Of a stretch of DNA of 64,000 bases, positions 34,531 through 44,383 are shown piece by piece. Both the position numbers and the translations under genes were made by a program. The notes beneath the pieces are model-generated. The model saw only the letters and a list, made by a program, of their open reading frames with translations. It was not told the origin of the DNA and did not search any database. Numbering within the stretch: position 1 is the stretch's first letter; each line of letters starts with the position of its first letter. The stretch is from Chitinophaga sp. SYP-B3965 (GTDB lineage Bacteria > Bacteroidota > Bacteroidia > Chitinophagales > Chitinophagaceae): positions 3,462,488 to 3,526,487 of the forward strand of contig NZ_WJFD01000001.1 of assembly GCF_009647655.1 (NCBI RefSeq), in the 5' to 3' direction.

Positions 34531-35874
34531 TCAGGCGTTAGCCGGGCTGGTCCTGCCTTTGATCCTGCCGGAACTCATCAGGCCATCGTAGTGGCGCATA
34601 AGCAACTGGCTTTCGATCTGTTGCAGGGTATCCAGGATAACCCCTACCATGATCAGCAGAGAAGTACCACCGAAGAAGGTTGCAAAGGCAGCGTTGATAT
34701 TTACTGCTGCGGCAATGCCGGGCAGGATACCAACCAATGCCAGGAAGAACGCTCCGGGAAGGGTGATACGGTCCATAACTGCTCCTATATAATCTGCCGT
34801 GGCTTTACCAGGTTTAACACCGGGAACAAAACCATTGTTACGCTTCATCTCATCCGCCATTTGGGTTGGATTAAAGATCAGTGCTGTGTAGAAGAAAGTG
34901 AACACAATCACCAGTACTGCGTAGATCAGGTTATAATAAGGATTCGTATGATCGCTGAATATGCGGATAAAAGCAGAGGCACCTGCATTATCAGTTGCAA
35001 AACCAATAGCGGTAGCCGGGATGAACATGATAGCCTGGGCAAAGATGATGGGCATTACACCGGCAGCATTCACTTTCAAAGGAATGAACTGGCGTACACC
35101 TCCGTATTGCTTATTACCAACAATGCGTTTGGCATAGTTCACCGGGATCTTACGGGTACCTTGTACCAGCAGGATAAGGCCCACAGTGATGAGGATGAAA
35201 AATGCGATCTCTACCAGGAATATCAGCAGTCCACCACCTGCACCGGTTGTTCTGAGCGACAGCTCTTGCAACAGGGCTTCTGGCAAACGGGCAAGGATCC
35301 CGGTCATGATGATGATAGAAGTACCGTTACCAATACCTTTATCTGTGATCTTTTCTCCTAACCACATTACGAACAATGTACCTGCAGTGAGTACTACGGT
35401 GGTAGACAACCAGAACATGAAGGATCCATATTCAGGGATCAGTGCGCCACCAGACTGTGTTCTCAGGTAAGCAACATACGCGCTGGCCTGGAAAGCCGTA
35501 ACAATTACGGTCAGGATACGGGTATATTGATTGATCTTCTTCCTTCCGCTGTCACCTTCCTTTTGTAATTTCTGGAAATAGGGTACTGCAATCGTGAGCA
35601 GTTGAATAGCGATAGACGCCGAGATATAGGGCATGATACCCAGGGCAAAGATGGAAGCGCGGGAGAATGATCCACCGGCGAACATATTGAAGAGGCCCAG
35701 GATGCCTTTTTGAGACGTCTCAGAGAATTTTGCCAGCTCATTTGGATCGAGACCGGGAAGGGTGATATAGGAACCTACGCGGTACACCAGTACCAGAAGC
35801 AGCGTGGTACCAATGCGCTTGCGCAAGTCCTCGATGCTCCAGATGTTCTTTATGGTTTCGATAAATTTCTTCAC
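34531..35874 (-). CDS. secY: Protein translocase subunit SecY
   Basis: 447 residues, 10 membrane helices, the channel of the Sec translocon with SecE and SecG. Marks include FNMFAGGSFSRASIFALGIMPYISASI near residue 60 (plug and helix 2), DKGIGNGTSIIIMTGILARLP near residue 180, and GFVPGVKPGKATADYI near residue 355 (cytosolic loop 5). It is the last gene before the terminator and follows rplO by 79 bases. No adk follows it. Confidence 0.97.
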   Translation of the reverse strand: MKKFIETIKNIWSIEDLRKRIGTTLLLVLVYRVGSYITLPGLDPNELAKFSETSQKGILGLFNMFAGGSFSRASIFALGIMPYISASIAIQLLTIAVPYFQKLQKEGDSGRKKINQYTRILTVIVTAFQASAYVAYLRTQSGGALIPEYGSFMFWLSTTVVLTAGTLFVMWLGEKITDKGIGNGTSIIIMTGILARLPEALLQELSLRTTGAGGGLLIFLVEIAFFILITVGLILLVQGTRKIPVNYAKRIVGNKQYGGVRQFIPLKVNAAGVMPIIFAQAIMFIPATAIGFATDNAGASAFIRIFSDHTNPYYNLIYAVLVIVFTFFYTALIFNPTQMADEMKRNNGFVPGVKPGKATADYIGAVMDRITLPGAFFLALVGILPGIAAAVNINAAFATFFGGTSLLIMVGVILDTLQQIESQLLMRHYDGLMSSGRIKGRTSPANA

Positions 35875-35953
35875 AGGAAGATAAGAGTTTAATAACGCGT
35901 GTAAAATTCGAAAAGACGCACTACTCCGTAGGCGCCTTCTCTATCGTAATTTC

Positions 35954-36400
35954 TTAAACCAGTTCTATTGATCCACCAGCTGCTTCCACTGCTGTTTTGG
36001 CTTTCTCACTGATCGCGTTCACTTTCAGCGTTACTTTGCTTTTCAGTTCCCCTTGTGCGAGTACTTTTACTTTAGCGGTTTTGCTGATGAGGCCGTTCAT
36101 GTATAAGTTTTCGATGGAGAACTCTTGCAGGCCGTATTTTTCGATGATCACATCCAGATCTCCTAAGTTGAACACTTTGTATTCAGTACGGTTGATCGGA
36201 ACGAAACCACGTTTAGGTAAACGACGTTGAATTGGCATCTGACCACCTTCGTGACCTCTTTTGCTGGCATAACCAGTATTGGATTGAGCACCTTTGTTAC
36301 CTTTCGTAGCAGTACCACCTTTACCGGATGCTTCACCACGTCCTAAACGTTTTGATTTATGTACTGCGCCTTGTGCAGGCCTTAAATTCTGTAAATTCAT
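35954..36400 (-). CDS. rplO: 50S ribosomal protein L15
   Basis: 148 residues. The glycine/arginine-rich N-terminus KRLGRGEASGKGGTATKGNKGAQSNTGY... and the GGQMPIQRRLPKRGF segment near residue 55 are the family marks. L15 organises 23S rRNA in the late large-subunit core. It lies between rpmD and secY. Confidence 0.97.
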   Translation of the reverse strand: MNLQNLRPAQGAVHKSKRLGRGEASGKGGTATKGNKGAQSNTGYASKRGHEGGQMPIQRRLPKRGFVPINRTEYKVFNLGDLDVIIEKYGLQEFSIENLYMNGLISKTAKVKVLAQGELKSKVTLKVNAISEKAKTAVEAAGGSIELV

Positions 36401-36488
36401 AGCTTTAATTGTTTTACTTACGCGGAAATCAACCGCTCGCTTTTACAATAATAATTCAAAAAAGTAAGAAGCCAATGTAATTGTTACA

Positions 36489-36674
36489 TTATGCGTTTAC
36501 ATTCTCCACCTTTACCAGATGGTTAACGGCACGCACCATGCCCAGCACCTGGGGAGTTGCTTCTACTTCTACAGTGGCATGCATCTTTTTCAGACCAAGC
36601 GCCTTGAGGGTCAGCTTTTGTCTTTCCGGACGGTCGATACCACTTTTTACCTGAGTGACTTTAATCTTTGCCAT
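36489..36674 (-). CDS. rpmD: 50S ribosomal protein L30
   Basis: 61 residues, normal for bacterial L30. KIKVTQVKSGIDRPERQKLTLKALGLKKM is typical, followed by VLGMVRAVNHLVKVE. It sits between rpsE and rplO with short gaps. Confidence 0.95.
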   Translation of the reverse strand: MAKIKVTQVKSGIDRPERQKLTLKALGLKKMHATVEVEATPQVLGMVRAVNHLVKVENVNA

Positions 36675-36707
36675 TTTACTTTATATATTTCTAATTAGAA
36701 ATAATGC

Positions 36708-37226
36708 TTATCCGTTGAATACTTTCTTCAGGGAAACGCCACGTGTTTTTGCGAATTGCATAGGTTCACGCAGCAGGCCCAGAGCTTTGAAAGTTGCTTT
36801 CACCACGTTGTGGGGATTAGCAGAACCCAGGGATTTAGCCAGAACGTCTGTAATACCAGCGCTTTCCAGCACCGCACGCATAGAACCTCCAGCGATCACA
36901 CCAGTACCATGGGCAGCTGGTTTGATAAATACTTTCGCTGCACCTTCCTTAGCCAATTGGTCGTGAGGAATAGTGCCATGATATACCGGAACTTTGATCA
37001 GGTTCTTTTTAGCGTCGTCGATCCCTTTGGTGATGGCTTCCTGCACTTCCTTGGCTTTACCAAGACCGTGGCCTACCACACCGTTCTCGTTACCTACAAC
37101 AACCAGTGCGGAGAAACTGAAAGTCCGGCCGCCCTTGGTGGTTTTGGTAACCCTGTTGATAGCTACAACCTTTTCTTTCAGCTCAAGATCGCCAGCTTTT
37201 ACTTTATTGAATGAATTCTTTGCCAT
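36708..37226 (-). CDS. rpsE: 30S ribosomal protein S5
   Basis: 172 residues. The double-stranded-RNA-binding N-terminal domain ([42 protein letters not shown]) and the C-terminal domain with [29 protein letters not shown] are clear. S5 shapes the mRNA entrance and decoding fidelity. It follows rplR by 59 bases. Confidence 0.97.
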   Translation of the reverse strand: MAKNSFNKVKAGDLELKEKVVAINRVTKTTKGGRTFSFSALVVVGNENGVVGHGLGKAKEVQEAITKGIDDAKKNLIKVPVYHGTIPHDQLAKEGAAKVFIKPAAHGTGVIAGGSMRAVLESAGITDVLAKSLGSANPHNVVKATFKALGLLREPMQFAKTRGVSLKKVFNG

Positions 37227-37285
37227 TTTTATTTAATAAGAATTACGATATCAGATTGTTTATACACTCTAACTCCATTATGGAA

Positions 37286-37639
37286 TTAGAATTGCAGTCC
37301 GCCTTCGCGTGCTCCGTCAGCTACTGCTTTTACACGACCATGGTAGAGGTAGCCACTCCTGTCAAATACGCAGGTTGTGAGTCCCAATGCAGTGGCTTTA
37401 TTTGCCAGCACAGTGCCCACCAGCTTTGATTTCTCGGATTTGGTACCTTGCTGGGCTTTGATATCCTTATCACGGGAAGAAGCGGATGCCAGGGTAGTGC
37501 CATTGGTATCGTCAATCAGCTGCACATAAATATCTGCGTTGCTGCGGTAAACCGCTAAACGAGGAAGTTGTGCAGTTCCGCTGATCTTTTTACGGATCCT
37601 GAAGCGGATATTCTGTCTTCTGTCTGTTCTTGTACTCAT
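37286..37639 (-). CDS. rplR: 50S ribosomal protein L18
   Basis: 117 residues. The arginine-rich N-terminus ([31 protein letters not shown]) and the C-terminal [26 protein letters not shown] are typical. L18 binds 5S rRNA. The 96-base gap before it (after rplF) has only a small TCCCG/CGGGA hairpin. Confidence 0.97.
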   Translation of the reverse strand: MSTRTDRRQNIRFRIRKKISGTAQLPRLAVYRSNADIYVQLIDDTNGTTLASASSRDKDIKAQQGTKSEKSKLVGTVLANKATALGLTTCVFDRSGYLYHGRVKAVADGAREGGLQF

Positions 37640-37735
37640 TACTAAGTGTATTTAAATCCCGATGCTGCCGGGACTATTACTCTTTATTAATTATTAATAC
37701 TGTTTGCTCTTACCGGTTACGCGGCGTGGCGGTTA

Positions 37736-38290
37736 TTACTTACCGGCAGATTTACCAGCTTTCTTACGTACCTCTTCACCTGTGTAACGAACACCTTTAC
37801 CTTTGTATGGTTCTGGTTTACGGAGGCTGCGGATCTTAGCGGCAACCTGGCCTAACAGTTGATTGTCTATACCTTCCAGCATGATCTTCGGGTTCTGACC
37901 TTTTTCAGTGAGGGTTGCAACCTTCAGTTCAGCAGGTATTTCGAAGACGATGTTGTGAGAATAACCTAAAGATAAGTCCAACAACTGACCCTGGTTCGCA
38001 GCTTTATAACCAACACCCACGAGTTCGAGTTGTTTCTTGAATCCTTCTGTTACACCTGTAACCATGTTGGCTACCAGGGAACGGTACAAACCATGCAAAG
38101 CACGGTGACGGATCTGGTCTGTAGGACGGGAGATCAGGATCTCACCATCTTTCACTTCCAGTTTGATATCACGGTCCATTTCTCTCTTCAATTCACCTTT
38201 TGGACCTTTAACCGTGATCTCATTAGCAGGGGATACAGTTACTGTAACTCCGCTGGCCAATTTAATAGGACTTCTTCCTATACGTGACAT
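37736..38290 (-). CDS. rplF: 50S ribosomal protein L6
   Basis: 184 residues with two repeated domains; MSRIGRSPIKLASGVTVTV opens the first and the conserved PEPYKGKGVRYTGEEVRKKAGKSAGK closes the second. L6 lies near the factor-binding site. It follows rpsH by 118 bases, a gap with a GC-rich hairpin. Confidence 0.97.
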   Translation of the reverse strand: MSRIGRSPIKLASGVTVTVSPANEITVKGPKGELKREMDRDIKLEVKDGEILISRPTDQIRHRALHGLYRSLVANMVTGVTEGFKKQLELVGVGYKAANQGQLLDLSLGYSHNIVFEIPAELKVATLTEKGQNPKIMLEGIDNQLLGQVAAKIRSLRKPEPYKGKGVRYTGEEVRKKAGKSAGK

Positions 38291-38378
38291 AATCAGTCAG
38301 TTTAATTGTGTTGTGTAAAATCAGGCAATCCGTGTTCAGCGCCGTATAGTAAGAGCTTAATTGTCAGATATGCCATAA

Positions 38379-38401
38379 ATCCCGCCTTACTCAGGCGGGA
38401 T
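38379..38401 (-). other. GC-rich hairpin between rpsH and rplF
   Basis: ATCCCGCC (38379-38386) and GGCGGGAT (38394-38401) pair perfectly, 7 bases after the rpsH stop on the minus strand. Only a short TTTA follows, so it may be an attenuator or a 3'-end stabiliser. The loop-side sequence CTCAGGCGGG is also found at 46113-46122. Confidence 0.45.
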
Positions 38402-38408
38402 AGTTATA

Positions 38409-38807
38409 TTAATAAACGAAGCAAACTACTTCGCCACCTACGTTCTGTACTTTCGCTTCCTTATCGGTCATTACACCTTTGGAAGTGGAGATGATAGCAA
38501 TACCCAAACCGTTCTTCACGCGTGTGAAACCTTCTGGTTTGGAATACTGGCGCAGACCCGGACGGCTGATCCTTTGCAGGTCAGTGATAGCGGGAACTTT
38601 AGTATTCGCATCGTATTTCAATGCTATCTTAATGAGGCCTTGTTTATTGTCCTCTTCGAATTTGTATTTCAGGATATAACCTTTATCATACAAGATTTCG
38701 GTAATGCGCTTCTTCAGTTTTGAAGCCGGAATTTCCACGATCCTGTGATTTGCCATCTGGGCGTTGCGGATGCGTGTTAAAAAATCTGCTATTGGATCAG
38801 TAACCAT
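38409..38807 (-). CDS. rpsH: 30S ribosomal protein S8
   Basis: 132 residues: [38 protein letters not shown] at the N-terminus and [31 protein letters not shown] at the C-terminus. S8 binds the central 16S domain and represses the spc operon in E. coli. It follows rpsN by 89 bases. Confidence 0.97.
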   Translation of the reverse strand: MVTDPIADFLTRIRNAQMANHRIVEIPASKLKKRITEILYDKGYILKYKFEEDNKQGLIKIALKYDANTKVPAITDLQRISRPGLRQYSKPEGFTRVKNGLGIAIISTSKGVMTDKEAKVQNVGGEVVCFVY

Positions 38808-38896
38808 TGTTGAATAGTTTACAGTTTGTACAATGCGATATCCAATCGAAAAAGATAGGAATCAAGTTAATCTACAGGTTGATAATTCGAATTGAA

Positions 38897-39166
38897 TTAC
38901 CAGCTTGCTTTTCTTACACCAGGGATCTTACCTGCCAGTGCCATGTCGCGGAACATGTTACGACACATGCCAAACATACGGATATATCCTTTTGGACGAC
39001 CGGACAGTTGACATCTGTTGTGCAGGCGAACGGGAGATGCGTTTTTAGGCAGTTTGTCAAGCTCAGCATAATTGCCTTCTGCTTTTAAAGCAGCGCGTTT
39101 TTCTGCGAACTTGGCCACCATCACTTCTCTCTTTCTTTGTCTGGCTTTTACGGATTCTTTTGCCAT
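38897..39166 (-). CDS. rpsN: 30S ribosomal protein S14, zinc-free form
   Basis: 89 residues. It is the longer form without the CxxC...CxxC zinc motif ([41 protein letters not shown] at the C-terminus). S14 binds the head of the 30S subunit. It follows rplE by 22 bases. Confidence 0.97.
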   Translation of the reverse strand: MAKESVKARQRKREVMVAKFAEKRAALKAEGNYAELDKLPKNASPVRLHNRCQLSGRPKGYIRMFGMCRNMFRDMALAGKIPGVRKASW

Positions 39167-39188
39167 AATTGATTATGAAATATTAATG

Positions 39189-39761
39189 TTAGTTTTCTTT
39201 TCTGATGTTCTTGAAAGGCATACCCATTTCTTTCAACAGTTCGTAAGCTTCTTCGTTGGTTTTGGCAGTGGTCACGAAAGTGATATCCATACCGGTCATA
39301 CGGGAAACTTTATCGATGTCGATCTCAGGGAAGATGATCTGCTCAGTAACACCCAAGGTATAGTTACCACGGCCGTCAAAAGCTTTTTCGCTGATACCTT
39401 TAAAGTCACGAACACGTGGCAGGGATACGGAGATCAGCCTGTCCAGGAACTCGTACATATTTACACCACGTAAAGTAACACGGGCACCAATTGGCATGTG
39501 TTTACGCAGTTTAAAGTTGGAGATGTCCTTTTTAGACATAGTAGCAATAGCTTTCTGACCAGCGATACGGGTCATTTCGTCTACTGCAACATCTACCAGT
39601 TTCTTATCACCAACCGCACCGTTGATACCCTGGTTCAGGCATATCTTGGTAAGGCGGGGAACCTGCATTACGCTTTTATAGTTAAATTTCTTGTGCAAAG
39701 TAGATACTACTTCAGTACGGTATTTAGTTTGCAGCCTGGGTTGATATGATGTGTTTGCCAT
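39189..39761 (-). CDS. rplE: 50S ribosomal protein L5
   Basis: 190 residues. Marks are [25 protein letters not shown] near residue 32, [19 protein letters not shown] near residue 88, and [30 protein letters not shown] near residue 118. L5 binds 5S rRNA and contacts the P-site tRNA. Its ATG shares one base with the rplX stop codon (TAATG), so the two are translationally coupled. Confidence 0.97.
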   Translation of the reverse strand: MANTSYQPRLQTKYRTEVVSTLHKKFNYKSVMQVPRLTKICLNQGINGAVGDKKLVDVAVDEMTRIAGQKAIATMSKKDISNFKLRKHMPIGARVTLRGVNMYEFLDRLISVSLPRVRDFKGISEKAFDGRGNYTLGVTEQIIFPEIDIDKVSRMTGMDITFVTTAKTNEEAYELLKEMGMPFKNIRKEN

Positions 39762-40099
39762 TATTTGATTACCTCCCCTGATTTTTTAGCGATACGAACT
39801 ATTTTACCTTCTTTTTCCTGACGAGCTACGCGTGTAGGCGCGCCAGCCTTTGCATCCCATAACATTACATTAGAGATAGCAATAGGAGCTTCTACCTTAA
39901 CAATACCACCTTTGGTATTTTGGGCAGAAGGTTTAGTGTGTTTAGTGATGATGTTAACGCCTTCCACTAATACGCGGGCTTTGTCAAGAATCACTTCCAA
40001 CACCTTGCGGGGTTTGGTCCGGTCTTTATCGTCGCCGGTAACTACCACCACCAGGTCGCCTTTCTTAATGTTGAACTTAGGCTTAAATCTAGTTTTCAT
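39761..40099 (-). CDS. rplX: 50S ribosomal protein L24
   Basis: 112 residues; [47 protein letters not shown] is the KOW motif region. L24 is an assembly initiator at the 5' end of 23S rRNA. It overlaps rplE by one base and is separated from rplN by a 196-base gap with a large folded element. Confidence 0.97.
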   Translation of the reverse strand: MKTRFKPKFNIKKGDLVVVVTGDDKDRTKPRKVLEVILDKARVLVEGVNIITKHTKPSAQNTKGGIVKVEAPIAISNVMLWDAKAGAPTRVARQEKEGKIVRIAKKSGEVIK

Positions 40100-40194
40100 C
40101 TGTTTGTTTATTTATAAACGCCAAGCGGAACACTTGTTCTACTTGATTAATATTTATGTCGTTTTTTAAACGGGCTGCAAAGATATGTAAAGAA

Positions 40195-40280
40195 TTCGGA
40201 TCTTGAATTACAGTCTTCAGATAAAGGTAATTTTCATATATACCACCTTTATTCTCAAAATCTTTAATTCCAGATCCGAA
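40195..40280 (-). promoter_or_regulatory. Large folded element between rplN and rplX
   Basis: Outer arms TTCGGATCT-TG-AATTA (40195-40210) and TAATT-CC-AGATCCGAA (40265-40280) pair over 14 positions with one small internal bulge. An inner hairpin ATAAAGGT (40221-40228) / ACCTTTAT (40245-40252) is nested inside. On the minus strand it starts 15 bases past the rplN stop. A 64-codon minus-strand frame (40089-40283) covers the whole element and ends 11 bases inside rplX. The gap is over twice the usual spacing of its neighbours. Confidence 0.5.
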
Positions 40281-40295
40281 CATATATTCTACTCC

Positions 40296-40664
40296 TTAAA
40301 GCACTTCTGGCGCCAGGGAGATGATCTTCATATATCCTTTATCGCGAAGCTCACGTGCAACCGGACCGAAAATACGGGTACCGCGTGGCTCGTCTGAGTT
40401 ATTCAGCAATACAACGGCGTTATCATCGAAGCGGATGTAAGAACCATCTTTACGACGGAGTTTCTTCTTTGTTCTTACAATAACAGCTTTGGTTACTGTG
40501 CCTTTCTTTACGCCACCACCGGGGATAGCATCTTTTACAGTCACTACAATCTTATCACCCACACCTGCATAATCCTGACCGGAGTTGCCGAGTACGCGGA
40601 TACAGAGTACTTCTTTAGCACCACTGTTATCAGCTACGTTCAGCCTTGATTCTTGTTGTATCAT
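40296..40664 (-). CDS. rplN: 50S ribosomal protein L14
   Basis: 122 residues, the standard length. [26 protein letters not shown] and the C-terminal [28 protein letters not shown] are textbook features. L14 sits at the inter-subunit face. It follows rpsQ by 74 bases. Confidence 0.97.
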   Translation of the reverse strand: MIQQESRLNVADNSGAKEVLCIRVLGNSGQDYAGVGDKIVVTVKDAIPGGGVKKGTVTKAVIVRTKKKLRRKDGSYIRFDDNAVVLLNNSDEPRGTRIFGPVARELRDKGYMKIISLAPEVL

Positions 40665-40738
40665 CGTAATACGTTGTTAATTGTTTTAGCAGAGGCTGCG
40701 TATCAGTTGATGACGGGCAGCTTGAAACAAATGAATAA

Positions 40739-40999
40739 TTACTTTACTTTAGCGATCACTTCTACCATGCGCCAGCTTTTGTTTTTGCTCAGCGGACGGG
40801 ATTCCATGATACGTACTGTATCACCAATGCTGCACTCGTTTTTTTCATCGTGTGCCATGAACTTGGTGGTTTTCTTGATGAACTTACCATAGATCGGGTG
40901 TTTCACTTTACGTTCAACTTCCACGGTAACGGTCTTATCCATTTTGTTGCTGGATACCAGTCCGATCCTGGTTTTTCTTACTTTTCTTTCGTCGGTCAT
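40739..40999 (-). CDS. rpsQ: 30S ribosomal protein S17
   Basis: 86 residues from the ATG at 40999 ([40 protein letters not shown]). A start at 41026 would add nine residues (MARSKITFK); it is possible but unlike the family. The C-terminus [24 protein letters not shown] is typical. S17 binds early to 16S rRNA. Follows rpmC. Confidence 0.93.
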   Translation of the reverse strand: MTDERKVRKTRIGLVSSNKMDKTVTVEVERKVKHPIYGKFIKKTTKFMAHDEKNECSIGDTVRIMESRPLSKNKSWRMVEVIAKVK

Positions 41000-41112
41000 T
41001 TTGAAAGTTATTTTACTCCGGGCCATTTTTACATGGTAAAGGAGAGTGTTTATTGTTTTTGCTGGTTAATAGCTATCACTATATTCCAACCCACCGTTGG
41101 TACTAGTTTGAA

Positions 41113-41313
41113 CTAGAATCCCAACGCTCTTCTGCGCAGTTCAGTTTGGATACGTGCGATGTCTCTTCTGATGAAGCGGATGCTCATCGGATTTTCTATC
41201 GGTGTTACCGCGTGGCTGAACGTGACCTTTTTCAAGCGCAACTTTTCCTCAGACAGTTTGTCTTTGAGGTCTTGTTCAGTCAGGCTTTTAAGATCCAGTA
41301 TTGCTTTTGGCAT
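41113..41313 (-). CDS. rpmC: 50S ribosomal protein L29
   Basis: 66 residues; LKSLTEQDLKDKLSEEKLRLKKVTFSHAVTPIENPMSIRFIRRDIARIQTELRRR shows the two-helix hairpin. L29 sits near the tunnel exit where targeting factors dock. Between rplP and rpsQ. Confidence 0.95.
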   Translation of the reverse strand: MPKAILDLKSLTEQDLKDKLSEEKLRLKKVTFSHAVTPIENPMSIRFIRRDIARIQTELRRRALGF

Positions 41314-41376
41314 TTTTTAAAATTTTGTCTGGTTATCAGGTTTGTTTACTTGATCAGGTTGAATACGCTGGTGCAA

Positions 41377-41796
41377 TTAAGCAACATAGTCGCGGCGCAC
41401 TACGAATTTCACCTTGATCGGCAGTTTCTGTGCGGCCAGTTCCATAGCTTCTTTAGCTACTTGCATGGAAACACCGTCTGCTTCAAACAGGATGCGACCG
41501 GGCTTTACTACACATGCCCAATGGTCTGGAGCACCTTTACCTTTACCCATCCTCACTTCCAACGGCTTAGCAGTGATAGGTTTGTCTGGGAAAATACGGA
41601 TCCACACGTTACCTTCACGCTTCATATGCCTGGTCAGCGCCACCCGTGCAGCTTCTATCTGACGGTCTGTGATCCACTTAGGTTCCAATGCTTTAAGGCC
41701 GAATGAACCGAAAGAAAGAGCTGCGCCCCTCTTTGCGTTACCTTTGATGCGGCCTTTGTGCATCTTCCTGTGTTTCGTTCTCTTGGGCTGTAACAT
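41377..41796 (-). CDS. rplP: 50S ribosomal protein L16
   Basis: 139 residues. [39 protein letters not shown] and [39 protein letters not shown] are conserved. L16 supports A-site tRNA binding. The Arg hydroxylated in E. coli L16 lies in the same MGKGKG region. Follows rpsC by 50 bases. Confidence 0.97.
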   Translation of the reverse strand: MLQPKRTKHRKMHKGRIKGNAKRGAALSFGSFGLKALEPKWITDRQIEAARVALTRHMKREGNVWIRIFPDKPITAKPLEVRMGKGKGAPDHWACVVKPGRILFEADGVSMQVAKEAMELAAQKLPIKVKFVVRRDYVA

Positions 41797-41846
41797 CGTT
41801 TATGTTGTTAAAAAAGTTTGTTAATTAGTTTCCAACAGCTGTGTGA

Positions 41847-42659
41847 TTATTTGCGGGGACCACGATCTCCACCACCACGGTTTCCACCACCACCGCCACC
41901 GCGGTTGTCTCTTCCACCACCACCACCACGATGATCTCCACCACCACGGTTTCCACCGCCCTGATGACCACCACCTACGCGGCTTTCACCATCTTTACCT
42001 GAAACAGCGTTCGGGTTCAGATCACGTTTGCCTAATACTTCACCTTTACAGATCCACACTTTGATACCGATCTTACCGTAAACAGTAAGGGCGAATAAAG
42101 AAGCGTAGTCGATATCCATACGGAAAGTATGCAGGGGCACGCGGCCTTGTTTCATTTCTTCTGAACGGGCGATCTCAGCACCACCTAAACGACCACCAAC
42201 TTTCACCTTGATACCTTCTGCACCCATACGGAGAGCGGTAGCAATGGACATTTTGATTGCACGTTTGTAGTTGATGCGGCTTTCGATCTGTTTAGCGATC
42301 GTTTCAGCAACGATGGTAGCATCTATCTCCGGACGACGGATCTCCAGAATGTTGATCTGAACATCTTCTTTTCCAGTCAGTTTCTTCAGTTCTTCCTTGA
42401 TGCGGTCCACTTCGTTACCACCTTTACCTATGATGATACCAGGCTTAGAGGTATGAATGGTGATGATGAGCTTACCGAGTGTTCTTTCGATCACTACGCG
42501 TGAAATGCCGCCTTTGTTGATACGTGCATTCAGGTAAGTCCTGATCTTGTTATCCTCGATCAGCTTGGAAGCATAATCTTTTTTGCTTCCATACCAATTA
42601 GAGTCCCATCCTCTGATGATACCTAACCTGTTACCAATAGGATTTGTTTTCTGACCCAT
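41847..42659 (-). CDS. rpsC: 30S ribosomal protein S3 with Gly/Arg-rich tail
   Basis: 270 residues. The standard fold covers about 1-215: [22 protein letters not shown] at the start, the KH domain with [16 protein letters not shown] near residue 70, and the C-terminal domain to [14 protein letters not shown]. Residues 229-270 form an unusual low-complexity tail of [16 protein letters not shown] repeats ending DRGPRK, about 50 residues longer than E. coli S3 needs after trimming. S3 shapes the mRNA entry tunnel and has helicase activity with S4 and S5. The tail would project at the solvent side of the head. Confidence 0.97.
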   Translation of the reverse strand: MGQKTNPIGNRLGIIRGWDSNWYGSKKDYASKLIEDNKIRTYLNARINKGGISRVVIERTLGKLIITIHTSKPGIIIGKGGNEVDRIKEELKKLTGKEDVQINILEIRRPEIDATIVAETIAKQIESRINYKRAIKMSIATALRMGAEGIKVKVGGRLGGAEIARSEEMKQGRVPLHTFRMDIDYASLFALTVYGKIGIKVWICKGEVLGKRDLNPNAVSGKDGESRVGGGHQGGGNRGGGDHRGGGGGRDNRGGGGGGNRGGGDRGPRK

Positions 42660-42717
42660 GTTCTGGTTTTATTTGTCTATGAGTTTTAAATATATTTTTT
42701 TCCTACAGCTGATCTGC

Positions 42718-43068
42718 TTACTTAGCAGCACGACCGTCTACAACCAGTGTTACGTGATTACTTCTTTTGCGCACACGGTAACCTCTACCTTGTGGAGCTG
42801 GGCGCATCCTTTTGAGAACGCGACCACCATCTACCATGACAGTCTTTACGAACAGGTTAGCATCTTCAATCCTAGCGCCTTCGTTTTTGATCTTCCAGTT
42901 GGCTATAGCTGATAGCAACAGTTTTTCCAGCGGCACGCTAGGGTGTTTAGGATGGAATTTCAAAATATTCAAAGCTTTCTCTGCATCCAGACCACGGATC
43001 AAATCTGCGAGCAAACGCATTTTGCGGGTGGATGTAGGATTGTTGTTCAGCTTAGCTACTGCTTCCAT
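42718..43068 (-). CDS. rplV: 50S ribosomal protein L22
   Basis: 116 residues, [38 protein letters not shown] and the tunnel-lining loop [31 protein letters not shown]22's loop lines the peptide exit tunnel. Between rpsS and rpsC. Confidence 0.97.
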   Translation of the reverse strand: MEAVAKLNNNPTSTRKMRLLADLIRGLDAEKALNILKFHPKHPSVPLEKLLLSAIANWKIKNEGARIEDANLFVKTVMVDGGRVLKRMRPAPQGRGYRVRKRSNHVTLVVDGRAAK

Positions 43069-43123
43069 TGTGATTTGTTTCTGTGTTATATAAGTTTCGA
43101 GTCAGCGTTTAAAAAACGGATGA

Positions 43124-43393
43124 CTACATTTTCTTGTTTGCGTGTCCCTTGAAGTTGCGGGTAGGTGCAAATTCACCCAGTTTGTGACCCACCATGAACT
43201 CGGTTACGTAAACCGGGATGAACTTGTTACCGTTGTGCACGGCAAAAGTGTGGCCTACAAAATCAGGAGTGATAGTAGAACGACGACTCCAGGTTTTAAT
43301 AACCGTACGTTTGGAACCACCATCGTTCTGCTTTTCTACCTTCTTCTCTAATTTGAAGTCTACGTAAGGACCTTTTTTAATGGAACGACCCAT
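43124..43393 (-). CDS. rpsS: 30S ribosomal protein S19
   Basis: 89 residues, [19 protein letters not shown] and [22 protein letters not shown]19 sits on the 30S head and contacts S13. Between rplB and rplV. Confidence 0.97.
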   Translation of the reverse strand: MGRSIKKGPYVDFKLEKKVEKQNDGGSKRTVIKTWSRRSTITPDFVGHTFAVHNGNKFIPVYVTEFMVGHKLGEFAPTRNFKGHANKKM

Positions 43394-43454
43394 ATTCTTG
43401 TTTATTTAAGATTTCAACTCCGGTTTAACAGAATTAAAACTTGTTAAGCGTTAT

Positions 43455-44288
43455 TTATACTTTCTTACCGTTTTTACGGGTGATGATCAGTTTATCTGAG
43501 CTCTTATGCCTTTTCCTGGTTTTCAGACCTTTAGCATATTTGCCATTCCTTGATCTTGGGTGACCACCTGAAGCCCTACCTTCACCACCACCCATCGGGT
43601 GATCTACAGGGTTCATGGCCACACCACGCGTACGGGGCTTAATACCTCTCCAACGGTTGGCACCAGCCTTACCGATAGATTGCAGCGCGTGATCAGAGTT
43701 AGAAACTGTACCTACGGTAGCCATGCAAGTGCTTAACACTTTGCGCAGTTCGCCGGAAGGCATTTTCAACACAGCGTATTTTTCTTCCTTATTGCTCAGT
43801 TGTGCATAAGTACCGGCACTGCGTGCGATAGCGGCTCCCTTTCCAGGTTGCAGCTCGATGTTATGAACAACAGTACCCAAAGGCATGTTTTTCAACGGTA
43901 ACGCATTACCCAGTTCCGGTGCAACTTCAGGGCCGCTGATAACAGTAGCGCCTACCTGCAATCCGTTTGGAGCAATGATGTAACGTTTTTCACCATCTAC
44001 ATAGCTCAGCAGCGCGATGAATGCGGTACGGTTTGGATCGTACTCGATCGTTTTAACTGTAGCCGGGATGCTTACCTTATCACGTTTGAAATCGATGATA
44101 CGGTATTGTTTCTTGTGTCCACCGCCAATGTAGCGCATAGACCTTCTACCTTGCACGTTTCTACCGCCAGTTCTCTGAGCAGGGGCCAGAAGGCTTTTCT
44201 CAGGAGTGTCGGATGTCAGCTCTGCATATGCATTACCTATTTTCCAACGGGTACCGGCTGTAATCGGTTTGTACTTTTTCAGTGCCAT
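43455..44288 (-). CDS. rplB: 50S ribosomal protein L2
   Basis: 277 residues, the usual length. [29 protein letters not shown] near residue 45 and the C-terminal [48 protein letters not shown], with the conserved histidine region needed for peptidyl transferase assembly, are clear. Between rplW and rpsS. Confidence 0.97.
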   Translation of the reverse strand: MALKKYKPITAGTRWKIGNAYAELTSDTPEKSLLAPAQRTGGRNVQGRRSMRYIGGGHKKQYRIIDFKRDKVSIPATVKTIEYDPNRTAFIALLSYVDGEKRYIIAPNGLQVGATVISGPEVAPELGNALPLKNMPLGTVVHNIELQPGKGAAIARSAGTYAQLSNKEEKYAVLKMPSGELRKVLSTCMATVGTVSNSDHALQSIGKAGANRWRGIKPRTRGVAMNPVDHPMGGGEGRASGGHPRSRNGKYAKGLKTRKRHKSSDKLIITRKNGKKV

Positions 44289-44383
44289 TTTCTACTTAAT
44301 TCAAAATGATTAATAGACTATTTATAATGTGATCTGTATATACATCCAGGTTAGCAGCTTACGCCGCTAACGGCACTGGTATA

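Noticed and set aside
41843..42064. A His-rich 73-codon frame opposite the end of rpsC
   Set aside because: It is the antisense image of the Gly/Arg repeat tail of S3.
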